64,000 bases of DNA from Neonectria sp. B-13. Its lineage: Eukaryota > Ascomycota > Sordariomycetes > Hypocreales > Nectriaceae. This document shows positions 1 through 11,189 of this stretch, piece after piece (position 1 is the first letter of the stretch; each line of letters starts with the position of its first letter). The notes under the pieces are model-generated. The model saw only the letters and a program-made list of their open reading frames with translations. It was not told where the DNA came from and did not search any database. The position numbers and the translations under genes were made by a program. The DNA lies in the NCBI GenBank assembly GCA_002682825.1, contig NOKP01000014.1, positions 445,559-509,558 of the forward strand. Reading direction: 5' to 3'.

Positions 1-658
1 TATGGAATGGCTTACAGCTTCCTCCCCAGACGAAGAGCTGGGGTTTCTGAGCAGACGCATCTCGACTCAGCGCCAGGCAATCTTTGGAAAATAGGGCAAG
101 CCAGGCAGTGTTGAGTGCCAGTGGTATGCTGCAAGATTGAGCGTTGTCCAAGGTGGTTGGGACTTTGTATGAAAGGCGCTCATCGGCGATGGAGTATGTG
201 CTGTGGCTATTAGTGGAAATGCTGCATACTTTTGGCCGATGTGACTCACGAGTATGCTCCGAGACCTTTGATCTCTCCTACCATACACAAAAAGTCAGTA
301 AATATGAGGTTGAGCGGCTCATCGTGGAGGCCGTACCGCCCCAGACCAAGGCGGCGACTCTATCGCCGGGCACCAGCTTGGTGACGCTGGGATGCGTTCG
401 GGTGACGAGGCCGGTGAACTCGCAGCCCAAGACGGCACCGTCGCCGAATGCATTGAGGTCGAATGCGAGCCCTATGCTGTGTTAGGGTATCTTAATGTTT
501 AGATAAAGATGACTGTGAAGCATACGGTCCGTCGGGTTGAAGGCGGCACATTCGACCTTGACGCAGACTTGGTGTTCTTTCAGTGCGGGCAGTTGAGTCT
601 CTTCGATGAACAAGTCGGTGCCCCGCTGGACGAGGGCTGTGGTAGTTTCAGAAGCCAT
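1..658 (-). CDS. Trans-acting enoyl reductase (LovC/ToxD-type zinc-binding dehydrogenase-like), 3' part off the left edge
   Basis: Exons run 658..526, 471..337, 277..250, 200..16, and a GTAAGC donor at 15 leads out of the window. The spliced protein starts MASETTTAL, continues with FNPTDRLAFDLNAFGDG, then GCEFTGLV, GDRVAALVWGG, GLGAYS, ADERLSYKVP and PLALNTAWLALF, and breaks off at FVWGGS at the entry to the nucleotide-binding fold. This is the N-terminal GroES-like half of the medium-chain dehydrogenase family. Family members such as LovC supply enoyl reduction in trans to highly reducing polyketide synthases whose own ER domain is dead; others are stand-alone NADPH quinone reductases. All visible exons are in frame, with consistent splice sites (TACTGAC branch sequence in intron 2). 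The Rossmann half is missing only because the window ends. The acceptor at 201 was preferred over one at 207; both keep the frame. Confidence 0.8.
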
Positions 659-868
659 GTTGGGCTTTGCGAAGTGTGGTTGGTTTTCAGACTGTCGTTG
701 GAAGAACATCCTGCAATTACTGACGAAGAGGTTCTGCGGACCCTTTAATACCCCCGCTCGATGGCCCCTCGCCCGAACCTCCGCATCCCGGGATCTACTC
801 CAGCGTAGCGCGCCGCAGCATTATATCGAGCTCGGATACTTGCACGCCAACTACATCATCAGTCGATG

Positions 869-1344
869 TTAACTGCCGTGGATGTCAAGCTTCCCGTTCT
901 TCGGCGGGCTGTGCAAGGTTGCGCCGCTCATCTGGAAGAGGCCGGAGTCGATAAACTTGGTCATCTCTTTCACGTGAGTTCTGGTTCTGCCACCGTTTCA
1001 AAGAAAAATCCGGGGTAAGACCTGGCATCTAGATCTTTCCTAAACAGCTTATGCACCGGAAACGTCTCTATCTCGCCTTGACTCGCATCCACACCGAATG
1101 TCGCGCCCAAATCCACGCCCTACTGCACGCCTTCTCCACGTCCAAATTTGACGCCTTCAGTTACATTGCGCCCTTTCATGTGTCCTTCCATGCGCCCCTT
1201 CAATGCCTAACTTAGTGCCGCCCAACAAACTACATCTGCATTGGGTACTCCTCCTGTAACAGCACCCATCCATCGTGATGACCTAGACCAAAGTCCAATC
1301 TTGTCCTGCGCTACGCTGAACAAGAGCCGCACGTCGGCAAGCGC
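869..1344 (-). pseudogene. Decayed coding remnant, family not recognised
   Basis: On the minus strand a protein-like reading runs from about 1344 (LADVRLLFSVAQDKIGLW) through GAVTGGVPNADVV, GVDLGATFGVDASQGEIE and YPGFFFETVAEPEL, and ends KNGKLDIHGS with a stop at 869-871. It is broken by in-frame stops near 1210 and 1120 and by one frame change near 970. The composition reads like real globular protein. I do not recognise the family, and the reading may have missed introns. It lies between the enoyl reductase and the acetyltransferase-like gene on the same strand, so it could be a dead member of the same cluster. The rest of 659-1601 shows nothing else I can name. Confidence 0.35.
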
Positions 1345-1601
1345 TCAACACTATTTCCTTCGTAATCCTTCATCACACTGATGATCTCAAGAATCTACCT
1401 TGGTCTACTGAAGTTGAATGTTGATGTGCAATTGGTTGCCCTTCGACTTTCGATTGCGACTTCTTCGGCTTAAACTAGACTTACATTTAAGGGTTAAACG
1501 GGAGAGACAGAGAAAAGACTCCCTTTGTTTAAAAACAAGCACATTTACCTTGACGAGATCCTGTAACTAACTTTCTATGCCATACCTCTTGTATCCCTCT
1601 C

Positions 1602-3178
1602 CTAATCGGACAACTCTGCCTCTACCCGCACAAGGCGCTCCTCCAGTTCCCGTGCCACAACCTTGATCAATGAATCGTCCACGATGCCGTGCTGCCATGT
1701 CATAGTTATCGTCAGAGGGCCTCCTCGAATGCTGACACAGTTGAACCCAATCGCCGGGCCCGCAACCATGCCATTTTGCGTGAAGATCAAGCGGTCAAGC
1801 GCCAGAGGACCATCCGCGGACAGCCGGTTCTCCACAGCGCCTAGGTTCGAGAGCTCATAGGTATTATGCCTATTCTTCCCCTCCAGGTCCAAGTAGTGCG
1901 CCCGCAGGTCTTGGATTTGGGTGAGGTTCGCAAGATAGCTGCCTCGAGGAAACCGCTTCAGCTCTGCAGCGATGTCGTAGCCGAAGTCCCGCGCAAGATC
2001 GACGACATGCTGGTGCTCGGCGCTGGAGTGCGGCTTGCTCTCCCGAATAGCATCCAGCCTTGTACCGGGGATATGCGTGGACATGGATCCAGCGTGATCG
2101 ACGATGTCCCGCGGGCTCGCCTTTGTAAATCCACGGAGCGAGTAGGGTGTGCCTGCGCGCAGGCCGGGAGCTCCCTCGAGGGCTCTGCATAGACAGGTGC
2201 AGATGAGAGCGTGAAGGTAGCTTGCCATGGAAACTTTGTTCTGTTTGCAAAGTTGGAGGACCTGGGACACTTGGTGTGAAGGGATGGTTATCATCCGAAT
2301 CCTGGACTTGAAGTTGTCCACGGAGATGACGCCGCCCGTCCAGACAAGGTCCTTGGTGCCGCCGGCTTCACTTGTCGCTGCTCCAGCCAAGTCAATCAAG
2401 TCCTCGACTGGACGAGGAGGATCGATGATTCCGTCTATAGCCATCGGCCAAGTAGGTCCACCAGTCATTGTGGAAGCTTTCTCCAAGTTGTCCATCATGG
2501 CGGTATGGAAGGCGACACCGCTGAGCCCATCAGCGATAGCGTGGTGCGCCAAGAAAGCAACGTCTACCCTCAAACAGGATTGAACAGGTATATCTGTATC
2601 GTTTCCACTGGGATCTGCGCCATATTGCATAATGATTATCTTCCAGGCCGGTTTGTGGGAAGGCCAGAGCTCTTCGTGGGCGAGTTCAAGTTTCCGACAG
2701 AGAATGGCATCTCTGGCTGCTTCGGGTTCTGCCACATGGGCGTCTTGGGTTTCGATGTATTCAATCACGTCATCGCGGTTAATAATATCCACCTGTTTGA
2801 ATCCCGTAGTGAGATTGTCATCTGTTTGGTCTGTGGGCGCATAACAGAGGCCCGGATGCTGTCTGATGGTCGCCTGTAGACAATGCTCGAGGGTGTTTTG
2901 CAACCAAGGCTTCGGGCGCTGACCAGCGGGTAAATTCAAGGAGTAGACGGCTGTTACGCCTACCGATCGGTATAGTTTGAGCGAATGTGCGACAGAGTAG
3001 TATTTCCCCAGAAGGCCTTCGACAATGCACATTAGAAAATGTTCACATGAGCAATAGAACCTGGCTCGCTTGTCCCAGTCGTAGAGCAGAAGCCAGCGGC
3101 TATGACAGAGAGACAAGATGGTTGTTGAGGAAAAGAAAAGGGGAACGCACCGAAGTCTAGTGTCTGCTTATCTGACAT
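1602..3178 (-). CDS. Alcohol O-acetyltransferase-like (AATase) family enzyme
   Basis: Two exons, 3178..3151 and 3016..1602, give about 480 residues. The first encodes MSDKQTLDFG. The intron has a GTGCGT donor and an AAG 3' splice site (3017) preceded by CTAAT. The protein continues LLGKYYSVAHSLKLYRSVGV, the usual opening of the fungal AATase family (related to yeast Atf1/2). The acyl-transfer motif HxxxD appears as HHAIADG, with His168 and Asp172. The family moves acyl groups from acyl-CoA onto hydroxyls; in clusters it often acetylates the product. An alternative start inside the retained intron would give a 504-residue form lacking the family N-terminus, so the spliced form is preferred. 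Next to an enoyl reductase, esterase, regulator and transporter, a tailoring role is plausible, but the substrate is unknown. Confidence 0.8.
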
Positions 3179-3476
3179 GTTGTAAGTGCTCACTGAAAGA
3201 CAAATGAGGAGACAAAGTTGGGAAAGCCATTCGCGTAAAGGCGCAGCTGGAGGGGTACTTATAGAAATGCAAACGGAGGAAAGAAGTGCTTACTGGCAAT
3301 CTATACTTAATTCACTCGTTGTGCGTGAGGATGACGTAACTACGTATTATATCGTATAGGTAGCTACTTGAACAAGCCTGTCCGCGGGGTGATGCGCATG
3401 TCTACAAACATCCCAGGGGTAATTACTAGGTAGGTCTAATAAATATTCTTCAACTACAACACTCCACTCGTGAGAC
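3179..3476. promoter_or_regulatory. Intergenic: presumed promoter of the AATase-like gene
   Basis: About 300 bp upstream of the acetyltransferase-like start, AT-rich around 3300-3460. No gene, tRNA or clear repeat is visible. No specific operator could be identified. Confidence 0.3.
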
Positions 3477-4007
3477 TTAACTCCGTACATTATATCCCTC
3501 TCTTAGCCAGCCCTTCAGCAACGTCGCATACGTCGCATCTGCGCCGTTTCAGTTCATGGGAATGTCCAAGTCCCGACCCCAAAATGAATGATCAAAATCG
3601 GCGAGATAAAGAACTATCATCAATTTCTGTTAGTTCTGCTTGCCAAAAGTTCGCCTGCAATTCTTACCGCGATTTCGAAAACGAATGCCTCAAGCACTCG
3701 ACCCTCTCCCCATGCAGCTTCGAGCTCGTTCATGATAAATCTATTTTCTACCACTTCCATTTCCTGGGTTAATCTGGAGCGGGCCGAATCGAGGACCGAC
3801 TGCCTCATCACTCCCTCGAGGATAATATTATCTGTCAAAGGCGCAGTAAGAGACAACGAGAGAGATGACCATGTCGCCAAACAGCTTTAGTTCAGGAGAT
3901 TCCCAACCGTGCTTAGCAGCCCACCTACAGGTCACCATGTTACTGCAGCAGACGTTCTGCGCCCATTGTTCTATGGACCCGTGCTCTGGGACTGGATGCA
4001 GTACCTC
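3477..4007 (-). pseudogene. Branched-chain amino acid aminotransferase (class IV, BCAT/ToxF-like), internally deleted relic
   Basis: Three pieces of a fold-type IV PLP aminotransferase lie in order on the minus strand. About 3945-3850 reads SNMVTCRWAAKHGWESPELKL, matching the N-terminal region just before the conserved LHYA segment. In another frame, 3850-3670 reads APLTDNIILEGVMRQSVLD and then MNELEAAWGEGRVLEAF, the C-terminal ILPGVTR and EGRLLE region. The third piece, 3570-3477, reads DLDIPMN, stop, NGADATYATLLKGWLREGY. The roughly 150 residues between the first two pieces, including the PLP-lysine region, are absent. At least one stop and two frame changes interrupt the rest. The gene cannot make an active enzyme. 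BCAT-like enzymes are known in some fungal metabolite clusters, so this may be a lost cluster member. Confidence 0.7.
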
Positions 4008-4143
4008 GGAAGGTGTAGAAGAGTTGCATTAGCTTGAGCGCAACCACAGTGAATTTGGCTCGTTTCGGAGGCTCTGCTACGAAAGCAACAATGTTATATG
4101 CTCATTTACGGGCTATATGTGAGGGAGGGAGGGGAATTATGTT

Positions 4144-5857
4144 CTACAGTCTCTGCGGCACCCCTGAAAACAAATCCATCATTTGCAATAGTTCTCCCCA
4201 TCGAGCATCTTTCTGAACCTCAATATTTCCTTCTGGGGTCATGACCTTGTACTCATCCGGCTCCGTCGTCCCATACGTATAGTCCTCTTCGTTGTGTACA
4301 AACGCCCTCAGGTCACGGATCCAGTCGTCCATCAATTGCCGTTCTGCGCTTGTTGGACCGTGCATGATCGAGTAACTAAAACATGATTGATTGTTAGTGC
4401 TGTCACAGCATACAGGTCTGAAGGCGGGAAAGGGAATGGGAAAAGGATACGAAGATCGGAACGACTCACTTCCAGATTGGCCGGTCCATGGCATGGCTCA
4501 CTCCCAGCGAGGCTGGAGCAACCTCCTCTGTGATGAACGAGAGCCGATATGCGATTTGGTAGCGCCAGACGTCCTTTATATCTACTCCATTCTTTAGGAG
4601 ATTGTTGACGAGATATCGCGATGGCGCTCTGACCTGGCCATCAGCAACGATACGCCCGAACAATTGCTGCCACCCGCGCTTGTCCACCGAAGAAGGGAAG
4701 GAGTAGTTCTGTAGAAGACGCTTGGTCGTTGAGGGAGGGTAGTAGTTGGAAACTTGCATCTGCAGCGAATGCAAGTTCGCGTCCGGCCCATTGGTGACAG
4801 CGTACAAGGTATCTTCGTTCAAGACCTCGCCGATGAAGAGCCTCAACCCGCGTCTCTTGAATTCAGCTGCGAATGAACCATCGCGATAGTGCTCGAAGAT
4901 TCCCGCATGGATGAAATTGTCATCTGTCACGGGACGGAAAGTATGATGCTCGAGCTTCATGATGCCCGCGGTGAGATCTCGCGCGCTGATACCTCGCAAC
5001 GCGCGCAGCTTCCCGGCACCATCTAACGATGCTGGAACTCCAAAATGCTCACACAGCTCGTCGAATTGCGGCTCGCATTCCTGCAGTGTCTTGGGCTGGG
5101 TGGGAATAGCGTTCGAGTACATCACCAACCGTCGGAAATGGCCATCAGATCCGCTCCGGAAGTCATACAGCGTCTGAGCGAGCACTGCGTATGCGCCCGC
5201 GCTGCGCCCAGCCAATACGACGTTGCCCGGGTCGCCGCCGAAGGCAGCAATGTTCTGCTGTACCCAGTCCATGGCGAGGCGCTGGTCCCAGAGTCCGTAG
5301 TTTCCTGCCTCCTTTCCCCCAGATTCTTCGCGCAGCGCACAGCCGGCGAGGAAGCCAAAGACGTTCAACCGATACCCTATGGCTACGAAGACGGCGTTGA
5401 GCTTGCCCGTGGAAAGGAGCTCGGTGGGATCCATGCCTTCGTCCTGGCTTGGGTCGCCTACTTGGAACCATCCGCCATGGAGCCAGATTATGACGGGCCA
5501 TTTCCGGTTGAGGGCGTTGGGGTCAGGAACCGGGGTCCAGATGTTGAGACGCAGGCAGTCCTCATCGTAGGTATGCTTGGGAATGTGTTCACTGACGGTA
5601 CTAGAGTAATTGGCCTGGGGACATACAGGCCCAAATCTGGTGGCGTCGTAGGGAGTGCCGTCCGGTGCGGAATAGCTGTGAGTGTTTGGGAGAGGCTGGG
5701 GTTTGCACCATCTCAGCTCGCCGACGGGGGGTTGAGCATAAGGAACGCCTGCGAATCTGCGTGATTTCAAGTCTCTCTGAAGGCCTTTGATGCTCCCGGC
5801 ATTGCCTGGGAGGTCAACATGGCACTGCGATGTAGTGTAGGAAATTGAGTTTCCCAT
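4144..5857 (-). CDS. Type-B carboxylesterase/lipase, intracellular
   Basis: Exons 5857..4470 and 4375..4144 give 539 residues; the intron runs GTGAGT to TTTTAG. The alpha/beta-hydrolase fold is clear: FAGVPYAQPPVGELRW near residue 35, EDCLRLNIWTP at 99-109 (type-B signature), oxyanion loop WLHGGW at 125-130, and nucleophile motif GRSAG with Ser219. Glu348 (GEVLNED) and His455 (GVSHAMD) complete the likely triad. There is no signal peptide, so it is probably cytosolic, unlike many secreted fungal type-B esterases. It hydrolyses carboxylic esters; the substrate cannot be read from sequence. It sits among a transferase, a regulator and a transporter, consistent with deacylating a cluster intermediate or detoxifying an ester. 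The start at 5857 is a good ATG at the usual family position. Confidence 0.88.
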
Positions 5858-6740
5858 GGCGACTCTGAAAGTCCGAGTCGATAATATTGCGGTGGAAATG
5901 GAAACTGATGTGAAATTCTGCAGTGTAGAAGAACGGTGTAGTACTATACAGCGAGAAAAGAGAGATGAGAAAAGAGAGATTGCCGAACATCAAACAAAGA
6001 AAATCATCAAGTGCATATCCCCTTCGGAGGTTCAGACCCATAGCACCGTCATCCCCGAAGAATGGTTCAAACGAGAGCATTATTATCTGTGACGATGTAT
6101 AACAGGGGAGGCTCTTTAGCTGCTAGATGCTGGTTCGCCAGTTTAATCGACGGCCACCCGGACCATGTGTAGCGTGGCGATAAGAAACTGTGGAAGCTAC
6201 TAGCAAAAGTGGAACGCTTTGGATGCAAAGCTCAGGATCACCCTTGACCTTTATCTATCCTTACATTGTACGTGTGGATCAGGGTGTGCTGATGTAGGTA
6301 GGTAGGTTTAGCATCCTCATCTATTAAACAATGGTACATACCTTAACACGCCTCTTTATGGCTTAATGGTGAAAAGCAGCAAGATCTAGAAATTTAACAT
6401 ATACTAACTTATTAGATATAACATGGTTCATATGTGAGTGAAATGTATAACTTAGACGAGTGGAACACTTCGTTATTGTAACAGGCTGGCCCCCGACATT
6501 GTATTAGCAAGTAGGGTGCCACGGATTAATGTTCGGGGCGCCTTAGCAAGTTGCTGCCCCGCTAACTGGGATTGTCGCATATCTAAGTGCGACCGCATCC
6601 GGAATCAATGAATTACTCAATCGATCTCCTCCATCCAGCAATCCCACGCGGGATTCAGGACCTTGCATGTAACGCTCCACACTCCGCACTCTGTTCTCCA
6701 CACTCAACTTCAAGCCTGTCTGGATTCTGATGGCGTCCTC
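5858..6740. other. Divergent intergenic region between the esterase and the Zn2Cys6 regulator
   Basis: About 880 bp, AT-rich between 6250 and 6520, holding the presumed promoters of both flanking genes. No gene, tRNA or repeat was recognised. Confidence 0.4.
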
Positions 6741-8794
6741 ATGGACCATGCCGAGGATGTCTCTACCCGCCCTCGTCGGCGTGTCGAGCGCGGAAAGCGG
6801 TCGAAGACCGGTAAGTGCACGGCCCGATTCCTTTGTCTTTGTTGTCGCAGTCATACACCCCGATTCTTGGTCTTGATTGATGAGACTGGGTATCTGTAGG
6901 TTGCCGGACCTGCCTTAACAAAAGGGTAAAATGCGATGAGCAACATCCGCGTTGTGGACGCTGCAATCGTCTTCAACTGCAGTGTGAATGGGCACCCCCG
7001 ATACCGCCGCTGGCGTCGAGAAGACGCGGTCTGGGGCCTATCAAGGAACGAAGTTGCTGGGTGCCACAGCCACTATTGCCGAAAAACACCAGCGATAATG
7101 TGTCAAGGCAGAAGAAGGACGGTGATCCTTTGATGGAAGTTGCTTCGCCAGAAAACATCCTGATCCCGTCTCCCGCTCAACCAGGCGCCGAGGCGCCGTC
7201 CGAACTTATTGATTCAACCCAAGTCCTGGAAGCGTCTAATTCCATCGATCTCGACATTGAAGTTACTCTACCGCCTTCTACTCCCACGCAGATGGATAGT
7301 GATACGTGTCTACCCTCCAGCGACATCACCTCAGACATACTCGCACCCCCCAGCCAACCTCCCAACCCCAGCAACCAACATCATCATGGCAGCAACGATC
7401 GCCTCTACGCCAATGTACAACTCCCATTGTCCCTTTTGATCCCCTCCAACTTCCTCGCGGCCGCCTCCACGTCACTCTCCTTTGCTACCGCGGAAGACCA
7501 CGCCCCATACATCGGTAGCAACGACACGGACGCCGTGACCTTCCATCGCATGGTCTTCGCCCCGTTGAAATCGGCGCGGACTGCGTCTCAGCCGGCGCAC
7601 TCCGTCTTCCTCAATCGCGCGTTTAAGCATCGTATGGCCCTGCACTTTCTCCTCGCCGTCTCCCATAGCGAACTCGCCATCCACCACGGCCATGGCGTCC
7701 TCCCGCCGCAGGAATCCTGCTTGCATTTCCAGCGCGGCTCGCAGCTCTTCATCCAATCGCTTGAGCCCTTCGCACCCGCCGACCACATCGGCATGATGCT
7801 CTCCTTCCTGTACATGTACATGTTCTGGATGCGACGTGACCCGCTCGACCTCGAGATGCTGCGAGAACTCAGCGCCTCCATCCTGATGTACGTAAAATTC
7901 CATGGCGTAGACGAGCTCTGCGCCAGCACCAACGTACCCGGGAAAGGGGTTTTATCCGCGTCGGACCGGGTGCTGCTCTCGCGGATCTTTACGTATTTAT
8001 ACGACCGGGACGGGTTCTGCAGCTTCTTCGGCTGCGGGGGTTTGTTTGCCAGCTACGTCAACGAGAACGACGACAAGAGGCGCCAAATCTGGGGGCTTTC
8101 GCGTACAGCGTTTCTGTGGTCGGGCAGCGAAGAGTCTTTGGCGTCGCAGGTGCCAGAGGTCCAGGACGCTGCAATTCTAGACACGTATTTCCATCTAATT
8201 ATGATTCATCACGAGATCAATCGTTATAGTCAAGGCAGCGAGGTGCAGACGCTGGGATTGGAAATGGGGATCCAACGACGACTGGATTGGGTTCGAGAGG
8301 TAGGATCTGCGTCTTCAGCTTCCCACTGTACACATGTAGGTGGCTGTGTGTTGACAGGTCTACAGGAATGTTCCTCTCTTTTCGGTCTTGTTGCCGACTA
8401 CGAGCGAGAAGCTTGCTCGCCGCCCCTTATGGCCCTCGTGACAATCACGTTCTTCCATGCTCTCCAGATTTACCTGCATCGCAGCCGAAATTCCGCGTTT
8501 GGCGAGCTCCCCGTCCCTCTCGAGGTGCAGACGGCCCTGAGCGAGCTGGTGAGAGCCGCATACTGCACCATGGCCAGGGGGCCTGTGCAGCTGCTGGAAC
8601 GGTTCCAATGGGCGCTGCTGATTGCGGGGATTGAGACACATGATCCAGTGCATCGGGCTTGGGTTGCCGAGAATATTTCGGATCCTGGCATAAAGAAAGC
8701 CTTCTCTGTAACCCAGGCGGCTAAGGGAATGTCGTCCATTTCGATGCGGGCTGTGCGGCAGCTCGTCAATGGGCCGTGTCGGGAGAGGGCTTAG
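6741..8794 (+). CDS. Zn2Cys6 fungal transcription factor with a Fungal_trans_2-like middle region
   Basis: Exons 6741..6810, 6900..8299 and 8366..8794 give about 632 residues. Splicing the first intron (GTAAGT to CTGTAG) restores a complete binuclear zinc cluster: Cys25, Cys28, Cys35, Cys42, Cys45 and Cys52, spaced CX2CX6CX6CX2CX6C, preceded by a basic stretch (RPRRRVERGKRSK). A Ser/Pro-rich linker follows, then a helical regulatory region starting near residue 190 (FLLAVSHSELAIHHG). The second intron is a multiple of three and open, so retention would only add 22 residues. Regulators of this type commonly control the cluster they sit in. Here the gene lies between an esterase and an MFS transporter, which fits a pathway-specific activator. 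An upstream in-frame ATG exists at 6663; 6741 was chosen because it is close to the zinc cluster. Confidence 0.85.
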
Positions 8795-9260
8795 ATAAGG
8801 TGTGGCAAGATTAGAAGAATACTCAGATATCGAATCAATGGCTGCCTGTTGTCATGTTGGTGCAAGTTCTGAGAATGAAGCCAAGCCCGTAATCAAGATA
8901 GCAACCTGCGAAATGCCTGCCATCACACGGCCCATCGGCTCATTGTTTTGGCTCCGCAAAGTCCCACCATCTCTCGTCGATTAAACAAGCCAACCACACG
9001 CCGTCGCCACGTCTGGGGAAGCGATCCAATATTTGGGCTAACGATACGCCACGCGGGGAACTGCAGGTGGATCTGGGATAGGAGCTTATTCGTATCTGGG
9101 CTATTATCTCGCTGATGATAAGCGACTCATATTTTGCATGCATAGACTCAGCATATATTAATGGTCGTCCTGTCCATCGTCGACCAAACCAAATGACCAA
9201 CCTCAATCGACTCTCAGACTCCTTGAGTTATCCAGCCCCAGTATTCAAACTTTCTTCGAC
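8795..9260. other. Intergenic between the regulator and the MFS transporter
   Basis: About 470 bp holding the 3' end of the regulator gene and the presumed promoter of the transporter gene. Nothing else was recognised. Confidence 0.4.
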
Positions 9261-11189
9261 ATGGATGAAAAGATCCAGCACCTCGTCGATGCCGACACCA
9301 ATGCCAACCCTCCACCCAGCGAGGTCGGCGGCTCCAAAGAGATAGGCATAACTGCTACGCTTGAGCCCGCCGATGAGAAGAAGCTGATTCGCAAGATCGA
9401 CATGCGGTGCGTGCTACCATGACCGTCGTGACGACGATGAATAGTCGCCGGGCTAATCTCAATACCCCAGTCTCATGCCTCTTTTGATTGTCAGCTATGG
9501 CCTCCAGTATCTGGACAGTAAGCTACCGACCCTTTGCCTTCGTGTCTCCCTCATGATTGCTCATTGGGTGTAGAGACCAGTTTATCATACAGCGCGATTC
9601 TTGGCCTGACAGAAGACCTGGTATGATCATTGCCATCTCCATGGCCAACAAGATATCGACTGACCGCGACAACAGAACCTCGCTGGCCAGCAGTACAGTT
9701 GGGCATCGAGTATTTTCTACATCGGCTACCTCTGTGCTTCGTACCCGATCTCTCTCGGCTTTGTGAAATTTCCTCTGGGCAAATATCTTAGTGTGCTCAT
9801 GTTCGATCCCCCCCCCCCAATGTCTTGATGACTCGTTTGTTGTTGTTTTTGTTACTGACTCGGTATAGTTTTATCTGGGGTATCGTGTTGACCCTACACG
9901 CTGTTGCGTCCAACTTTGCCAGCCTTATGGTCCTCCGAGCGCTCTTGGGCGCCTTGGAGAGCGCAATCAGTCCAGGCTTCTCCCTCATTACTGGCATGTG
10001 GTATACTCCACACGAACATGTCTCGCGTCACTCGTTCTGGTTCGCAGGAAATGCCTCAGCCAGTCTAGTTGGGTCAATGGTTGCCTACGGCATTTTGCAC
10101 TACCAGGGGAGCTTTTCCAAATGGAAGGTCAGTCCTCCCTTCCCGCCTTTCTCGCCTCTTCTTTCGTACTAACGGTGACAAGATGCTCTTCATCATCTTC
10201 GGCCTCTTAACTATCGCGTGGTCTTTCGTTTTATACTCCTTCTTACCCGATTCTCCTGAAAACGCAAAGTTTTTGACCTCCTCGGAGCGCGAATTTGCCT
10301 CCCTCCGCCCCAAGAAGTTCCAGAAGACCACACAAACAAAGAAATGGGACCGCGGCCAATTTTTCGAAACGCTGAAAGATATCAAGACGTGGTGGTTTTT
10401 CGTGTTCTCGTTTGTTATTTGCGTTCCCAATGGAGGAACCACCAGCGTAAGCAGAATCTTTCGCTTTGGTGTTCATACGGATTTGTTTCTAACTGCTCTA
10501 CCAGTTCAACACGCTCATCATCAAGGGTTTCGGCTATAATGAGTTCGAAACCATCCTGATGGGCCTCCCTGCTTCTGCATTTCAGCTTCTCACTGTCATT
10601 CTCGTCGCCGTATTTACCTCCAGCATTCGGAAGTCCCGCCATATCGCCCTCGTCCTCACCTTCCTCATGGCCACTGCAGGTATTCTCATGGTCAAGCTCC
10701 TGCCCTCGACCGAGAAACTGTCCCGTCTCGCTGGTTTCTGGCTGGTCATGGCCGTTGCCCCCGCGTTCCCTCTCATGCTGTCCTTGGCGTCGAGTAATAC
10801 CGCAGGCTTCACAAAAAAGTCGACCGTCATGGCCGTGATTTTCTTGGGATATTGTGCTGGAAATCTCAGCGGCCCGCAGTTTTTTATCAGTAGCGAGGCG
10901 CCGAACTACCACGTAAGTTGACTTCATATGGGTTTTCTCTTCCCGCCGGCAAGAGGCTAACTAAATTCAGACGGCTTATACTACAATTTTGGCTTGCTTT
11001 GCTATCACAATCGTCTTGGTGATTGTGATGAGATTATATCTATCTTGGGAAAATGGTCGCCGAGATAAGGAGCAAGGGGTGCATATCGATCCGGAGGAGA
11101 TCCGCCACGTGGATCTCGAGACCGACGGGGACTTGCTTAATGTGGATGTGACGGATATCCAGAACAAGAGTTTCAGGTACATCCTGTAG
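9261..11189 (+). CDS. MFS transporter, anion:cation symporter (allantoate permease-like) family
   Basis: Eight exons (9261..9406, 9471..9517, 9574..9620, 9676..9800, 9869..10127, 10183..10446, 10505..10912, 10971..11189) join in frame to about 504 residues. The N-terminus is hydrophilic (MDEKIQHLVDAD); then RLMPLLIVSYGLQYLDKTSLSYSAI, the first transmembrane segment of the Dal5/allantoate permease group, and RALLGALESAISPGF with GMWYTPHEH. The usual large cytosolic loop and six further helices follow, with a hydrophilic C-terminus ending FRYIL. The plasma membrane is the likely site, moving organic anions or vitamins. In this context it may import a precursor or export a product. Intron 5 ends in AAG, with GTACTAAC as branch sequence. 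Intron 4 contains a run of C and uses a GTTCGA donor, so that junction is the least certain. Confidence 0.85.

Noticed and set aside
5045..5764. 239-codon plus-strand open frame over the carboxylesterase
   Set aside because: It is antisense to well-conserved catalytic motifs and has no family features of its own.
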